Of a DNA stretch of 64,000 nucleotides, positions 1-8,829 are shown one piece after another (within the stretch, counting starts at the first letter, position 1; each line of letters begins with the position of its first letter). The stretch is from NCBI GenBank assembly GCA_030653435.1, contig JAURZI010000025.1:32268-96267 (forward strand), given 5' to 3'. Below the pieces are notes generated by a model, which saw only the letters and a program-made list of their open reading frames with translations, had not been told where the DNA came from and did no database searches. Source of the DNA: Methylovulum sp. (GTDB lineage Bacteria; Pseudomonadota; Gammaproteobacteria; Methylococcales; Methylomonadaceae). The translations under genes were made by a program, and so were the position numbers.

Positions 1-579
1 ATGCAACATGAGCACATGCTGATGGACGAAAAAGGCATGATCATGAATGCCAATACCGACAAACTGCCGCGCGATTGCGAAAAAATATCGGAAAATGTCG
101 ATATAACCATCCGTGCAGGCCAAAAACACGCGCTGAAATTTAACGGCAAAATGTTTGCTTTCGACAACCAGGAATGGGACGTCAAGCCTTGCGCCAAAAT
201 AAATATCACCTTTATCAATGATGATCAGATACGCCATCAATTGATGATACACGGCTTGCCGGGTTATTTGTATCCTGAAGGGATGTTCCATCTGGAGCTC
301 TACGGTGCAGGTGAACTGCGGGCATCGCTGATTGTGCCCAGCCTGAAAAAAACCTATCTGGTGCATTGTGAATTGCCGCAACACATGGAAAAAGGCATGA
401 AAGCGCAATTAAAAGTGGCGGGCGGCGATGGCGATTTGCCTAGCATCCCAGGCATCAGTGCGGGGATTAAGGCGGATGACTATCCGGTAGATTGGTCGCA
501 AGCAACCGTGGCTATCGTAGTGCTTTGCATGCTAGCGGGCATTGCCGTCCCTCTTGTTGCCCTTAAGCGCTGGTCTTAA
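1..579 (+). CDS. Membrane-anchored cupredoxin domain protein, 5' end cut by the window
   Basis: The visible 192 residues form one cupredoxin-like beta domain followed by a short acidic/proline stretch and a single C-terminal hydrophobic segment (about residues 166-186) ending in KRWS. The copper-site pattern is visible: an early histidine in RHQLMIHG and a late Cys-x4-His-x4-Met arrangement in VHCELPQHMEKGM, as in type 1 copper proteins. The N-terminus is rich in Met and His (QHEHMLMDEKGMIM). A cupredoxin should be exported, yet no signal peptide is seen, so the true start very probably lies upstream of base 1 and the ATG at base 1 is internal. Likely role: periplasmic copper binding or electron transfer, tethered to the inner membrane. 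The partner is unknown. Confidence 0.7.
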   Translation: MQHEHMLMDEKGMIMNANTDKLPRDCEKISENVDITIRAGQKHALKFNGKMFAFDNQEWDVKPCAKINITFINDDQIRHQLMIHGLPGYLYPEGMFHLELYGAGELRASLIVPSLKKTYLVHCELPQHMEKGMKAQLKVAGGDGDLPSIPGISAGIKADDYPVDWSQATVAIVVLCMLAGIAVPLVALKRWS

Positions 580-593
580 AAACCAAATCATGA

Positions 594-647
594 AGCGCAA
601 CAACACTTGCAAGCCGATTGATAATCGCTTTCAAATGTTGTTGCGCT
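594..647. terminator. Inverted repeat between convergent genes, possible bidirectional terminator
   Basis: Arms at 594-609 and 632-647 are complementary in 15 of 16 positions (agcgcaacaacacttg against caaatgttgttgcgct) around a 22 nt loop. It lies 15 bp after the cupredoxin stop codon and downstream of rpmE on the other strand. No clear T-run follows on either side, so intrinsic termination is plausible but not proven. A smaller hairpin, gaccaa/ttggtc, follows at 658-674. Confidence 0.4.
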
Positions 648-736
648 ATGCCCCGACGACCAAGCCGGTTGGTCTTCAGACAGGGTTTGAACTTAAGCCG
701 TTTATGTCCGGCACCCAAACCAACAATCTGCAAAAC

Positions 737-937
737 TTATTTTCCGTATTTTTTACGGAATTTATCAACACGGCCTGCGGTATCAACAACGCGTTGTTTG
801 CCTGTATAAAAAGGATGGCATGAAGAACAAACTTCTATCTGCAAATCCTTGGCTATAACAGAGCCGGTCACAAATGAATTACCGCAACCGCAAGTTACCG
901 TAATTTGTTTATAGTTAGGATGAATTTCTGGTTTCAT
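737..937 (-). CDS. rpmE: 50S ribosomal protein L31 (zinc-binding form)
   Basis: A 66-residue protein beginning [20 protein letters not shown], with [12 protein letters not shown] further on. The CxC and CxxC cysteine pairs identify the zinc-containing (C+) L31 paralogue, a component of the large ribosomal subunit at the central protuberance. The length is normal for the family. It is transcribed away from xth, and the two share a 94 bp intergenic region. In many proteobacteria the C+ form is expressed when zinc is plentiful and the C- form takes over under Zur control. No C- paralogue is in this window. Confidence 0.95.
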   Translation of the reverse strand: MKPEIHPNYKQITVTCGCGNSFVTGSVIAKDLQIEVCSSCHPFYTGKQRVVDTAGRVDKFRKKYGK

Positions 938-985
938 ATCGCTTTCACATTACCCACAAGCGGGCTACATACTTATTGAAGAACC

Positions 986-998
986 CCGTATAATACGG
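986..998. promoter_or_regulatory. Palindromic -10 element shared by divergent rpmE and xth
   Basis: The sequence ccgtataatacgg is a palindrome with 6 bp arms. It contains a perfect TATAAT at 989-994 on the plus strand, 37 bp before the xth ATG, and a TATTAT-like -10 on the minus strand facing rpmE. No good -35 is seen 17 bp upstream. It is either overlapping divergent promoters or a small operator. This is an assignment by eye. Confidence 0.35.
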
Positions 999-1031
999 TT
1001 TTCAATACAAAACCGCAACTTGAATTTGACT

Positions 1032-1799
1032 ATGCGTATCATAACTTTTAATGCCAACGGCATTCGCTCCGCAGAACGCAAGGGCTTCTTTAACTGGATG
1101 CAATTACAGAATGCTGACATTATCTGCATACAGGAAACCAAAGCACAGACACACCAATTGGATCTGGACTGCTATTATCCAAAAGGCTACCACTGTTTTT
1201 ATCATGATGCCGATAAAAAAGGTTATAGCGGCGTTGCGTTATATTGCAAAAAACAGCCTGACAATCTGATCAGCGGTATAGGTTGGCCGGATTTCGATGC
1301 TGAAGGCCGCTTTATCGAGGCCCAATTCGGCAATTTAAGCGTGGTCTCCCTTTATTTGCCTTCCGGCTCCTCCGGCGAAGAACGCCAAACCATCAAATTC
1401 AGCTTCATGGAGCGCTTTATGCCTTATCTGCAAGATCGCCTCCAATCCGGTCGCGACATGATCGTTTGCGGCGACTGGAATATCGCGCACAAAGAAATCG
1501 ACTTGAAAAACTGGCGGGGCAATCAAAAAAACTCGGGTTTTTTACCCGAAGAGCGCGCATGGATGACGCAATTATTTGCTGACGGGCAGTGGCTGGACGC
1601 TTTCCGACTCATTAATCAAGAGCCTGAACAATACACCTGGTGGTCGAACAGAGGACAGGCGTGGGCAAAAAACGTAGGCTGGCGCATTGATTATCAAATC
1701 ATCAGCGCCTCATTAAAAGACAAAGTGGCTGCAACAGCGATCTATAAGGATGAGCGCTTTTCCGACCATGCGCCGCTCACTGTGGACTATGATCTGTAA
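1032..1799 (+). CDS. xthA: Exodeoxyribonuclease III family AP endonuclease
   Basis: Endonuclease/exonuclease/phosphatase-fold protein of about 255 residues starting MRIITFNANGIRSAERKGFF. I chose the ATG at 1032 rather than the TTG at 1020 because the family begins at this MRIITFN motif. Family landmarks are visible: Asn in FNANGIR, the metal-binding Glu in CIQETKAQ, CGDWNIAHKEID, and the C-terminal WRIDYQ and FSDHAPLTVDY containing the catalytic Asp-His. It acts in base-excision repair, cutting at abasic sites and trimming 3' blocked ends. The length is normal. The gene stands alone and is convergent with ampG, only 9 bp away. Confidence 0.92.
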   Translation: MRIITFNANGIRSAERKGFFNWMQLQNADIICIQETKAQTHQLDLDCYYPKGYHCFYHDADKKGYSGVALYCKKQPDNLISGIGWPDFDAEGRFIEAQFGNLSVVSLYLPSGSSGEERQTIKFSFMERFMPYLQDRLQSGRDMIVCGDWNIAHKEIDLKNWRGNQKNSGFLPEERAWMTQLFADGQWLDAFRLINQEPEQYTWWSNRGQAWAKNVGWRIDYQIISASLKDKVAATAIYKDERFSDHAPLTVDYDL

Positions 1800-1808
1800 G
1801 CCTAGGCG

Positions 1809-3062
1809 TTATTGCCAATTATCGGATTGCTCCGGGGCATTCCACGGCGCAACCTTAAGCAAAAGCAACATGCCCGGAATGGCGGCAATAAAGCACAGCA
1901 GAAAAAAAGCCTGCCATCCGCACCACGTCACCAAATAGCCGGTAGCCGCATTGGCAACCGTGCGCGGCACTGCCGCCAAACTGGTAAACAACGCGAATTG
2001 TGTGGCCGTGTACAGCGGATGGGTAGTATGGGCAATAAACGCCACAAAAGCTGCCGTGCCCAGGCCTACGCCCAACGCTTCGACACCAATGACCGCAGCC
2101 AACCCTATCAGGCTGTGCCCTATTGTCGTCAACCACGCAAAGCCCAATATAGCCAGCATCTGCACCAGGCCAAAAAGCCATAAAGCGCGGTTTATGCCTA
2201 GCTTGACCATCCAGACACCGCCGACCAAACCGCCCAACACACTCGGCCACAAACCGGCATTTTTAGCCACTAGACCAATCTCCGTCTTGCTAAAACCCAT
2301 ATCCAGGTAGAACGGCGTAGCCAGCGCAGTCGCCATGCTATCGCCCAATTTATAAAAAAAGATAAAAGCCAATACCAAAAGCGCTGATTTCAGGCCATTG
2401 CGCCCGACAAACTCCTGGAATGGCTCAACCACGGCAGCCCTCAAAGTTTTTGGCGCCGCGTTTTTAAGCATAGGTTCGCTGACAAAAAACGTCATCAGCA
2501 TACCGGGCAACATGAACAACGCCGTGACCACAAACACGCTGCGCCATGGCAAATGGTCCGCCAAAATCAAAGACAGCGAACCCGGCACCAATCCGGCTAT
2601 TTTATAAGCATTGACATGAATGGCATTGCCTAGGCCCAATTCATGGTCCGGCAGTAATTCCCGCCGGTAGGCGTCCAGGACAATATCTTGCGAGGCGCTA
2701 AAAAAGGCCACCACTACCGCCAGATAAGCAATCGTCCACAGATTAAGACTAGGGTTCAACATTCCAAAGGCCGGTATAGCCAGCAGCAATGCCGTTTGCG
2801 AAATCAACAGCCAGCCGCGCCTACGGCCTAACGGCGGCGTGTAGCGGTCAAACAGCGGCGACCACAAGAATTTCCAGGTAAACGGCAATTGGATCAGCGC
2901 GAACAAGCCGATAGCCTTTAAGTCAACGCCTTCAGAACGTAGCCATGCAGGCAGCAAGCTAATGAGGATATACAGCGGCAAACCGGAACTGAAACCGGTA
3001 AATATGCAGATCAGCATGCGTTTGTTGAGCAGCTTCCGCCAGATATTTGGATGGTCTGTCAT
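1809..3062 (-). CDS. ampG: AmpG-type muropeptide permease (MFS)
   Basis: A 417-residue, very hydrophobic major facilitator protein with about 12 predicted membrane spans. The N-terminal FTGFSSGLPLYILISLLPAW and the loop FLWSPLFDRYTPPLGRRRGW match the AmpG family signature. AmpG imports GlcNAc-anhydro-muropeptides released during cell-wall turnover so that they can be recycled in the cytoplasm. In many Gram-negatives this also feeds AmpR-dependent beta-lactamase induction, but no ampC/ampR genes are nearby. The gene stands alone, convergent with xth and separated from nhaD by 145 bp holding the nhaD terminator. Confidence 0.85.
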   Translation of the reverse strand: MTDHPNIWRKLLNKRMLICIFTGFSSGLPLYILISLLPAWLRSEGVDLKAIGLFALIQLPFTWKFLWSPLFDRYTPPLGRRRGWLLISQTALLLAIPAFGMLNPSLNLWTIAYLAVVVAFFSASQDIVLDAYRRELLPDHELGLGNAIHVNAYKIAGLVPGSLSLILADHLPWRSVFVVTALFMLPGMLMTFFVSEPMLKNAAPKTLRAAVVEPFQEFVGRNGLKSALLVLAFIFFYKLGDSMATALATPFYLDMGFSKTEIGLVAKNAGLWPSVLGGLVGGVWMVKLGINRALWLFGLVQMLAILGFAWLTTIGHSLIGLAAVIGVEALGVGLGTAAFVAFIAHTTHPLYTATQFALFTSLAAVPRTVANAATGYLVTWCGWQAFFLLCFIAAIPGMLLLLKVAPWNAPEQSDNWQ

Positions 3063-3114
3063 GGTATTTTAAAGTCCAAGCCAACCCGTACACTTAGGCC
3101 CAGAGCGGGATGGC

Positions 3115-3162
3115 TATAAATAAAAAGGCCGATGACCAACCTTATCAGTGGCCATCGACCTT
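3115..3162 (-). terminator. Rho-independent terminator of nhaD
   Basis: On the minus strand, aaggtcgatggcc and ggtcatcggcctt form an 11/13 bp stem followed immediately by ttttattta. It lies about 45 bp after the nhaD stop codon and before ampG, so the two genes are probably separate transcripts. Confidence 0.7.
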
Positions 3163-3207
3163 ATTGCAGCTAACGTGTCACGCCGGACTTGTCACCGGCG
3201 ACAACGG

Positions 3208-4569
3208 TCAACCGTTAACCAGGTAATGCGTAAAAATACTCGCGGCATATCCTGCGGCAATCGCAGGCGTCCACTTCAGGTGACTGAAGAAAGTGTATTT
3301 ATGGTTAGATTGACCCATCAACGCCACACCTGCCGCAGAACCGACCGACAACAGCGAACCGCCGACGCCCGCCGTTAACGTCACCAATAACCATTGATAC
3401 AAGTCCATATCCAGCCCCATGTTCAATACGGCAAACATCACGGGGATATTATCGACAATCGCTGAAATCAAACCGACTAAAATATTGGCTGTTGTCGCTC
3501 CTAAGCCTTCATACATGGCGCCTGACAATAATTCAAGATATCCGATATAACCCAAGCCGCCTACAGCAAACACGACGCCAAAGAAAAACAGCAGTGTATC
3601 CCATTCAGCATGGCGCACTTTATTGAAAATATCGAAGCCGTCTTCACCTTCAACCGTGTAGTTAACTTTAATGTAGTACCCGTAAAGCATCAGCGCAGAA
3701 AGACCTACCATCATGCCCATGAAAGGCGGCAAATGCAGGGCTTGCTTAAAGCTTACCGCCGTCGCAATAGTGAATAAAAACATCACACAAATCTGGATGG
3801 CGCCGGGCTTTAACTGCACAGCCGCTTCATTGGACTCTAACGGCTGTTCATCAGGCACGGCAAAATACATGACTGCCGCAGGTACGCCGTAATTAACCAA
3901 AGAGGGGATGAATAATTTGAAGAAATCGAAGAATTCCGCGTATTCAGCCTGCCAGACCATTAACGTCGTAATATCGCCAAAAGGGCAGAACGCACCGCCA
4001 GCATTGGCGGCAACAACCAAATTAACAAAACCGATACTGACAAATTTGGGGTTATCGGCACCTACCGCCATCACGACCGCACCGACTAATAACGCCGCCG
4101 TCAAATTATCTGCAACTGACGATAAGAAGAACGTGATAATGCCCGTAATCAAAAATAACTTACGGTAGCCAAACTGTTTTCTTACCAGCCACGAACGCAA
4201 TGCTTCAAACACATTACGCTCGGCCATCGAATTGATATACGTCATCGCCACCAGCAAAAACAGCATCAACTCGGCATATTCTTTCAAATCGTGTTCAAAT
4301 GCAGCGTGCATATCTTCGACTGAAACGCCTTTTTCTGCAGCCAAAATAGCCGCATGCGCCCAAATAATGCCTGCAGCAAGAATAACCGGCTTGGATTTAC
4401 GCAAATGGGTAAATTCTTCCGTCATGACAAAGCCGTAGGCAATCAGGAAAATCAGCACGGTATAAATACCCCGCTCTGTCCCGGTCATACCTAGACTTTC
4501 GAAGGTCTCCGCCATTGCCATTTGCGGCACCAGCAGGACTAATAAAAACACTAATAAATAACGCGCCAC
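3208..4569 (-). CDS. nhaD: NhaD-type sodium:proton antiporter
   Basis: A 453-residue integral membrane protein of the ion transporter superfamily. An N-terminal cleavable-looking signal (MARYLLVFLLVLLVPQMAMA) precedes about 12 hydrophobic spans. Conserved NhaD stretches are recognisable, such as GFVMTEEFTHLRKSKPV, SSVADNLTAALLVGAV, GAFCPFGDITTLMVW and the late SAIVDNIPVMFAVLNM. It exports Na+ (or Li+) in exchange for protons and supports salt and alkaline tolerance. The gene has its own hairpin terminator downstream and a 155 bp divergent region shared with cysI. Confidence 0.88.
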   Translation of the reverse strand: MARYLLVFLLVLLVPQMAMAETFESLGMTGTERGIYTVLIFLIAYGFVMTEEFTHLRKSKPVILAAGIIWAHAAILAAEKGVSVEDMHAAFEHDLKEYAELMLFLLVAMTYINSMAERNVFEALRSWLVRKQFGYRKLFLITGIITFFLSSVADNLTAALLVGAVVMAVGADNPKFVSIGFVNLVVAANAGGAFCPFGDITTLMVWQAEYAEFFDFFKLFIPSLVNYGVPAAVMYFAVPDEQPLESNEAAVQLKPGAIQICVMFLFTIATAVSFKQALHLPPFMGMMVGLSALMLYGYYIKVNYTVEGEDGFDIFNKVRHAEWDTLLFFFGVVFAVGGLGYIGYLELLSGAMYEGLGATTANILVGLISAIVDNIPVMFAVLNMGLDMDLYQWLLVTLTAGVGGSLLSVGSAAGVALMGQSNHKYTFFSHLKWTPAIAAGYAASIFTHYLVNG

Positions 4570-4724
4570 ACTACCCCCCTTTCTCTTTAAATTATCAATA
4601 AATAAACAACAAAAAATTTAACTATTAATGGTATCACCAAACTAATAAATTTTGTCATTTTATGACGCACAGTATATGATGGCGAATCGTGATTTTCCGC
4701 CTGCAAGGCACTAAAACCCTTACT

Positions 4725-6377
4725 ATGTACCAGTATAACGACACCGACCAAACACTTGTTGATGAACGGGTAGCCCAGTTTAGACGGCAAACCGAACAAT
4801 TTTTAAAAGGCGAAATTACTGACGATCAATTTCGCGCATTGCGCTTAAGAAACGGCCTTTATATCCAAACCCATGCGCCCATGTTGCGGATAGCCGTCCC
4901 TTATGGCCTGCTTAGCTCCAGACAGCTACGCAAAATAGCGCATATCGCCCGTCATTACGATAAAAACTACTGCCACTTCACCACGCGGCAAAACATTCAG
5001 TTTAACTGGCCAAAGCTCGAACAGGTGCCTGATATTCTTGCGGAACTGGCGGACGTGCAAATGCACGCCATACAAACCAGCGGTAACTGTATAAGAAACA
5101 CTACCGCAGATCATTTAGCAGGCATCTGTATCGATGAAATTGAAGACCCACGCCCTTACTGCGAAATTATCCGTCAATGGAGTACGTTGCATCCCGAATT
5201 CGACTACCTACCCCGCAAATTCAAGATTGCCGTCAGCGGCGCCTTGCATGACAGGGCGGCGACACAGTTTCATGACATCGGCTTGCATCTGGTTAACAAC
5301 GATGCCGGGGAAACCGGTTTCAGGGTATTGGTTGGCGGGGGTTTGGGCCGTACCCCTATCATCGGGCAAGTCATCAAACCTTATCTCGAAAAAAAGCATT
5401 TGTTATCGTATCTGGAAGCGATTTTACGGATATACAATCTATTCGGACGCAGGGATAACAAATACAAGGCCCGTATTAAAATTCTGGTTAAAGAATCAGG
5501 ATTGGATAACTTTGCCGATCTGGTCGAGCAAGAATGGCTATTGACCAGGGACGCGCAAGAATTAAGCGCTGAACGCATCCAGGCGATGAAAATGCAGTTT
5601 GTGGCGTTTGACTACGACGCCGATGCCGGACAAGACCACAGTTTTGCACAATATCAGCAAGACCAGCCAAAATTTGCGACATGGATCCGGCACAACACCG
5701 TAGCCCATAAAATGGCGGGCTATCGCGCCGTGTTCCTGTCGTTGAAAGCCCCCGACGTACCTCCCGGCGACATGACCGACGCGCAGCTTGACGCCGTTGC
5801 CGATTTAGCTGACCGTTACAGCTTCGGTCAGTTACGGACCACACATAGGCAGAACCTGATTTTTGCCGATGTTAAACAGGCGGATTTATACCCCTTATGG
5901 CAGCAACTGGATGCGCTCAAACTGGCTACGCCGAATATCGGCACAGCTACAGACATCATTTGCTGCCCAGGCCTTGATTTTTGCTCACTCGCCAACGCAA
6001 GCTCAATCGGCATCGCAAAAGAAATCAATGAAGCGCTGGATGATATGGACTATCTGCATGATATTGGTGATGTGAAAATCAATATGTCCGGTTGCATGAA
6101 CGGCTGCGCCCACCAAAGTGTCGGGCACATCGGCATACTGGGCGTCGATAAAAAAGGCACGGAATGGTATCAGCTGACTTTGGGCGGCTCATCCGAAAAT
6201 GAAGCGGCTATCGGGGATAGGCTAGGCCCTGCCGTTGCCAAACATGAAGTCACCCAGGCCATCACGACGATACTCGATGTTTACGTCAAACAACGCCTGG
6301 ATGGCGAATCGTTTCTGGATATGGTCAAACGGGTCGGCATCGATCCCTTCAAGGAGCAAGTTTATGCAACTCATTAA
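4725..6377 (+). CDS. cysI: Siroheme nitrite/sulfite reductase, hemoprotein (CysI-type)
   Basis: About 550 residues. The ATG at 4725 (MYQYNDTDQTL) is preferred to an in-frame ATG 36 bp upstream because the family starts near this motif. The protein has the duplicated ferredoxin-like and siroheme domains: TRQNIQFNW and GNCIRNTTADH bind siroheme, and the [4Fe-4S] ligands are the CCPGLDFC and SGCMNGCAHQ cysteines near residues 425-475. It catalyses six-electron reduction of sulfite to sulfide in assimilation. The electron donor (flavoprotein or ferredoxin) is not encoded here. It overlaps the next gene, a DUF934 protein, by 14 bp, the usual partner arrangement in proteobacterial cys loci. Nitrite as substrate cannot be excluded from sequence alone. 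Confidence 0.88.
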   Translation: MYQYNDTDQTLVDERVAQFRRQTEQFLKGEITDDQFRALRLRNGLYIQTHAPMLRIAVPYGLLSSRQLRKIAHIARHYDKNYCHFTTRQNIQFNWPKLEQVPDILAELADVQMHAIQTSGNCIRNTTADHLAGICIDEIEDPRPYCEIIRQWSTLHPEFDYLPRKFKIAVSGALHDRAATQFHDIGLHLVNNDAGETGFRVLVGGGLGRTPIIGQVIKPYLEKKHLLSYLEAILRIYNLFGRRDNKYKARIKILVKESGLDNFADLVEQEWLLTRDAQELSAERIQAMKMQFVAFDYDADAGQDHSFAQYQQDQPKFATWIRHNTVAHKMAGYRAVFLSLKAPDVPPGDMTDAQLDAVADLADRYSFGQLRTTHRQNLIFADVKQADLYPLWQQLDALKLATPNIGTATDIICCPGLDFCSLANASSIGIAKEINEALDDMDYLHDIGDVKINMSGCMNGCAHQSVGHIGILGVDKKGTEWYQLTLGGSSENEAAIGDRLGPAVAKHEVTQAITTILDVYVKQRLDGESFLDMVKRVGIDPFKEQVYATH

Positions 6378-6816
6378 AGACCGACACATTATTGATGATA
6401 CCTGGCGTTACCTCGCCGATGATGCCGCGCCTATTGATGGGGACATCACAGTATCGTTAGCACGTTGGCTAAACGATAAAGCACAACTGCTAGGCCATCA
6501 GGGCAAACTCGGCGTCAGAATCGGCCCTTCAGACTCTGCTGCAGATCTGGCTGATGATTTGGCACACCTGCAACTGATCGAACTGGATTTTCCTGACTTC
6601 GCCGATGGCCGCTTATTTTCACAAGCTTGGCTATTAAGGTGCCGGTATCACTATGCAGGCGAAATTCGGGCTACCGGGCATTATATGTCCGACCAAGTGT
6701 TTTATTTATCGCGTGTTGGCGTTAACGCTTTCAAACCTGAGCAAGCCGGACATTTAGCTGTCGAACTGTCCCATCTCAATGACTTTACAGTGCAGTATCA
6801 GAAATCGGTTAACTAG
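6364..6816 (+). CDS. DUF934 protein, partner of sulfite reductase
   Basis: A 150-residue protein starting MQLIKDRHIIDDTW. The start at 6364 is supported by an AAGGAG ribosome site 6 bp upstream and by the typical overlap with cysI. A longer in-frame extension would read through cysI and is rejected. The motifs GVRIGPSDSA, ELDFPDFADGRLFSQAWLLR and GEIRATGHYMSDQVFYL are characteristic of DUF934, a small cytoplasmic family almost always encoded beside cysI/cysH and presumed to help sulfite reduction. Its biochemical role is not established. No catalytic cysteine or cofactor motif is apparent. Confidence 0.85.
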   Translation: MQLIKDRHIIDDTWRYLADDAAPIDGDITVSLARWLNDKAQLLGHQGKLGVRIGPSDSAADLADDLAHLQLIELDFPDFADGRLFSQAWLLRCRYHYAGEIRATGHYMSDQVFYLSRVGVNAFKPEQAGHLAVELSHLNDFTVQYQKSVN

Positions 6817-6859
6817 GGGCAACAAGGCCGCTTATTGCGTCTATAGCGTTTAGGTTTTG

Positions 6860-6903
6860 ATGCCGACTACCCACTTTGCTGAGTCTTAATGGGTAGCCGG
6901 CAT
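6860..6903. repeat. Inverted repeat in the leader region of the RimK-like gene
   Basis: Arms 6860-6873 (atgccgactaccca) and 6890-6903 (tgggtagccggcat) match in 13 of 14 positions with a 16 nt loop. It lies 44 bp after the DUF934 stop. There is no T-run, so it could be a factor-dependent terminator, a REP-like element, or part of a structured leader for the downstream gene. Confidence 0.4.
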
Positions 6904-7048
6904 GGCAGGACTCTCCCTCCGCTCAGCTGTTATCTTAGACACGCGCCGGAGCCGTTGAGCGCAGTTCGGGCATGCCAAGAAAGCCCTTGTGTAAAAAGCT
7001 GGCTGGTTCCAGAATTGTCGCCCATTTAACACGAGGATAATTTCTGCT

Positions 7049-8521
7049 ATGGCACGCACCCTTCTAGTTGTCGACACACTTTCCGACTGGAACCCTTATT
7101 ACCCCAGTGACCAAGTCATTTCCTTCGAATCCTATCTGGCTACCGGGCAAGAGGATTCGGGGCAACGCGTCCGTGTCATCAACCTTTGCAGCAGCTATTC
7201 TTATCTTTCCGACGGTTATTATTGCTCGTTGTTGGCCGAAGCCCGCAGCCATCACGTCATACCTTCCGTTAAAGTGCTGAATGACCTGGGCAAAAATGCG
7301 CTTTACCGGCTGCAACTGGAAGATTTATCCGGGCCGCTGGCCCGCGCCTTCAAACGCCAGAATAAAAACAGCGAAATCACGCTGTTCAGCTATTTCGGCG
7401 CGACAGCGGACGCTAATTTTCATGAACTGGTCAGGTTGCTGTTCGACCGCTTCCCCTGCCCAATTCTGGAAATCACGCTACGCTTCGAACAACAATGGCA
7501 GATCACCGATTTAAAAGCCGTGCCACACCGCCACCTGGATGACACGATGCAGACATTTTTTGCCGAATCGCTGGACAAATTCAGCAAAAAAGTCTGGCGT
7601 AAAGGCCGAGCGCGTAAAGCGGCGCGTTACGACTTGGCCATATTGATTAATCGCGAAGAACAGCTGCCGCCGAGCAACCGCATCGCACTTAAAAAATTCA
7701 TCAAGATGGGCACAGAACTGGGCATTGATGTCGAACTCATCACCGCTCAGGATTATGGCCGTTTACCCGAATTCGACGGCCTGTTTATCCGCGAAACCAC
7801 AGCCATAGACCACTATACCTACCGGTTTGCCAAAAAAGCCGAGGCCGAAGGGCTGATGGTTATCGATGACCCCAGCTCCATGTTGCGTTGCGCCAACAAA
7901 GTCTATCTCGCCGACTTGTTCCGCACCCATCGCGTACCGTCCCCCAAAACCTGGATATTGCATAATGGCAATGCCGAACATCTGGATAAGCTCGAAGTCG
8001 AGGCTGGTTTCCCGGTCGTCATTAAAATCCCGGATGGTTCGTTCTCGCGCGGTATCGTTAAAGTCAATGACCGGCAGGAGCTTGAGCTTAAAGTCGCCGA
8101 ACTGTTTCAACAATCCGCGCTGCTGTTGGCCCAGGAGTTCCTTTATACTGAATTCGACTGGCGCATCGGCATTTTTAACAATAAGGCCTTATTCGCCTGC
8201 CGTTATTATATGGTAAAAAATCACTGGCAAATTTACCGCCACGGCGCAAACCGCGTCGATAGCGGCGATTTCGAAACGCTGGCCACTTTCGAAGTCCCCA
8301 GGGCTGTGCTGGAAGCCGCGCTTAAAGCCACGCAATACATAGGTAACGGTTTTTACGGTGTCGATGTCAAGGAAAAAAACGGCAAGGGCTATGTGATAGA
8401 AGTCAATGACAACCCGAATATCGACAGCGGCATTGAAGACAAATATCTGGGCGATGAACTGTATCGGCTCATCATGACCGAGTTTCTGCGGCGTATGGAA
8501 AATCACAGCAAGGGTCTATAA
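7049..8521 (+). CDS. RimK-family ATP-grasp ligase with N-terminal RimK-like domain
   Basis: A 490-residue protein. Residues 1-190 form an N-terminal domain found before some RimK-type enzymes (MARTLLVVDTLSDWNPYYPSD...). Residues about 200-480 are an ATP-grasp domain with DGLFIRETTAIDHYTYRFAKKAE, PSSMLRCANKVY, FPVVIKIPDGSFSRGIVKV and the Mg-binding tail YVIEVNDNPNIDSGIE. Relatives ligate glutamate or another amino acid to a carboxylate on a peptide or protein. The substrate here is unknown. A GAGGA site lies 12 bp before the ATG. The gene stands alone between a 232 bp leader with an inverted repeat and a 308 bp gap. It is not E. coli rimK itself, which is much shorter. Confidence 0.8.
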   Translation: MARTLLVVDTLSDWNPYYPSDQVISFESYLATGQEDSGQRVRVINLCSSYSYLSDGYYCSLLAEARSHHVIPSVKVLNDLGKNALYRLQLEDLSGPLARAFKRQNKNSEITLFSYFGATADANFHELVRLLFDRFPCPILEITLRFEQQWQITDLKAVPHRHLDDTMQTFFAESLDKFSKKVWRKGRARKAARYDLAILINREEQLPPSNRIALKKFIKMGTELGIDVELITAQDYGRLPEFDGLFIRETTAIDHYTYRFAKKAEAEGLMVIDDPSSMLRCANKVYLADLFRTHRVPSPKTWILHNGNAEHLDKLEVEAGFPVVIKIPDGSFSRGIVKVNDRQELELKVAELFQQSALLLAQEFLYTEFDWRIGIFNNKALFACRYYMVKNHWQIYRHGANRVDSGDFETLATFEVPRAVLEAALKATQYIGNGFYGVDVKEKNGKGYVIEVNDNPNIDSGIEDKYLGDELYRLIMTEFLRRMENHSKGL

Positions 8522-8829
8522 CAACTCTTGCTTGCCAGACCGCAAGCAGACTTAGCTGCTAGAGATGCCAACCCCCAAACTTAAAGAGATGTTCCAAGCC
8601 CGACACCCGGAAAATTATGGTGGTCATGAGCTTTGGTCACAAGGGTAATTGCTGTAGAATCGCCTAAGTTACCCACAAACACCCATCGTCGCGACTACCG
8701 GATCCGGTCGCAGGACCAACGCCAATCTGTAAATCTTAATATACGCTAACGCATAGTTTCACAAACATAACCATTACAGTAAATAATCCCCGTTTTTTAC
8801 GGCTCTATTACTACCAAAAGGATATTAAA
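8522..8829 (+). other. 308 bp intergenic region upstream of the small unknown protein
   Basis: No open reading frame with a ribosome site is visible. It contains a small palindromic stretch around accggatccggt (about 8697-8709), flanked by gcgac/gtcgc. Just before the next gene there is an AT-rich stretch ending in an AAAAGGATATTAAA ribosome site. I looked for GEMM-type (c-di-GMP) riboswitch motifs and saw none. Confidence 0.4.

Noticed and set aside
542..823. Plus-strand frames between the cupredoxin gene and rpmE
   Set aside because: They overlap rpmE on the other strand, contain the inverted repeat, and show no recognisable protein features.
8620..8680. Sigma-54 promoter upstream of the 122-residue protein
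   Set aside because: GG and GC elements exist (tggtcac, ttgct), but the spacing is 14 rather than 10 bases between them.
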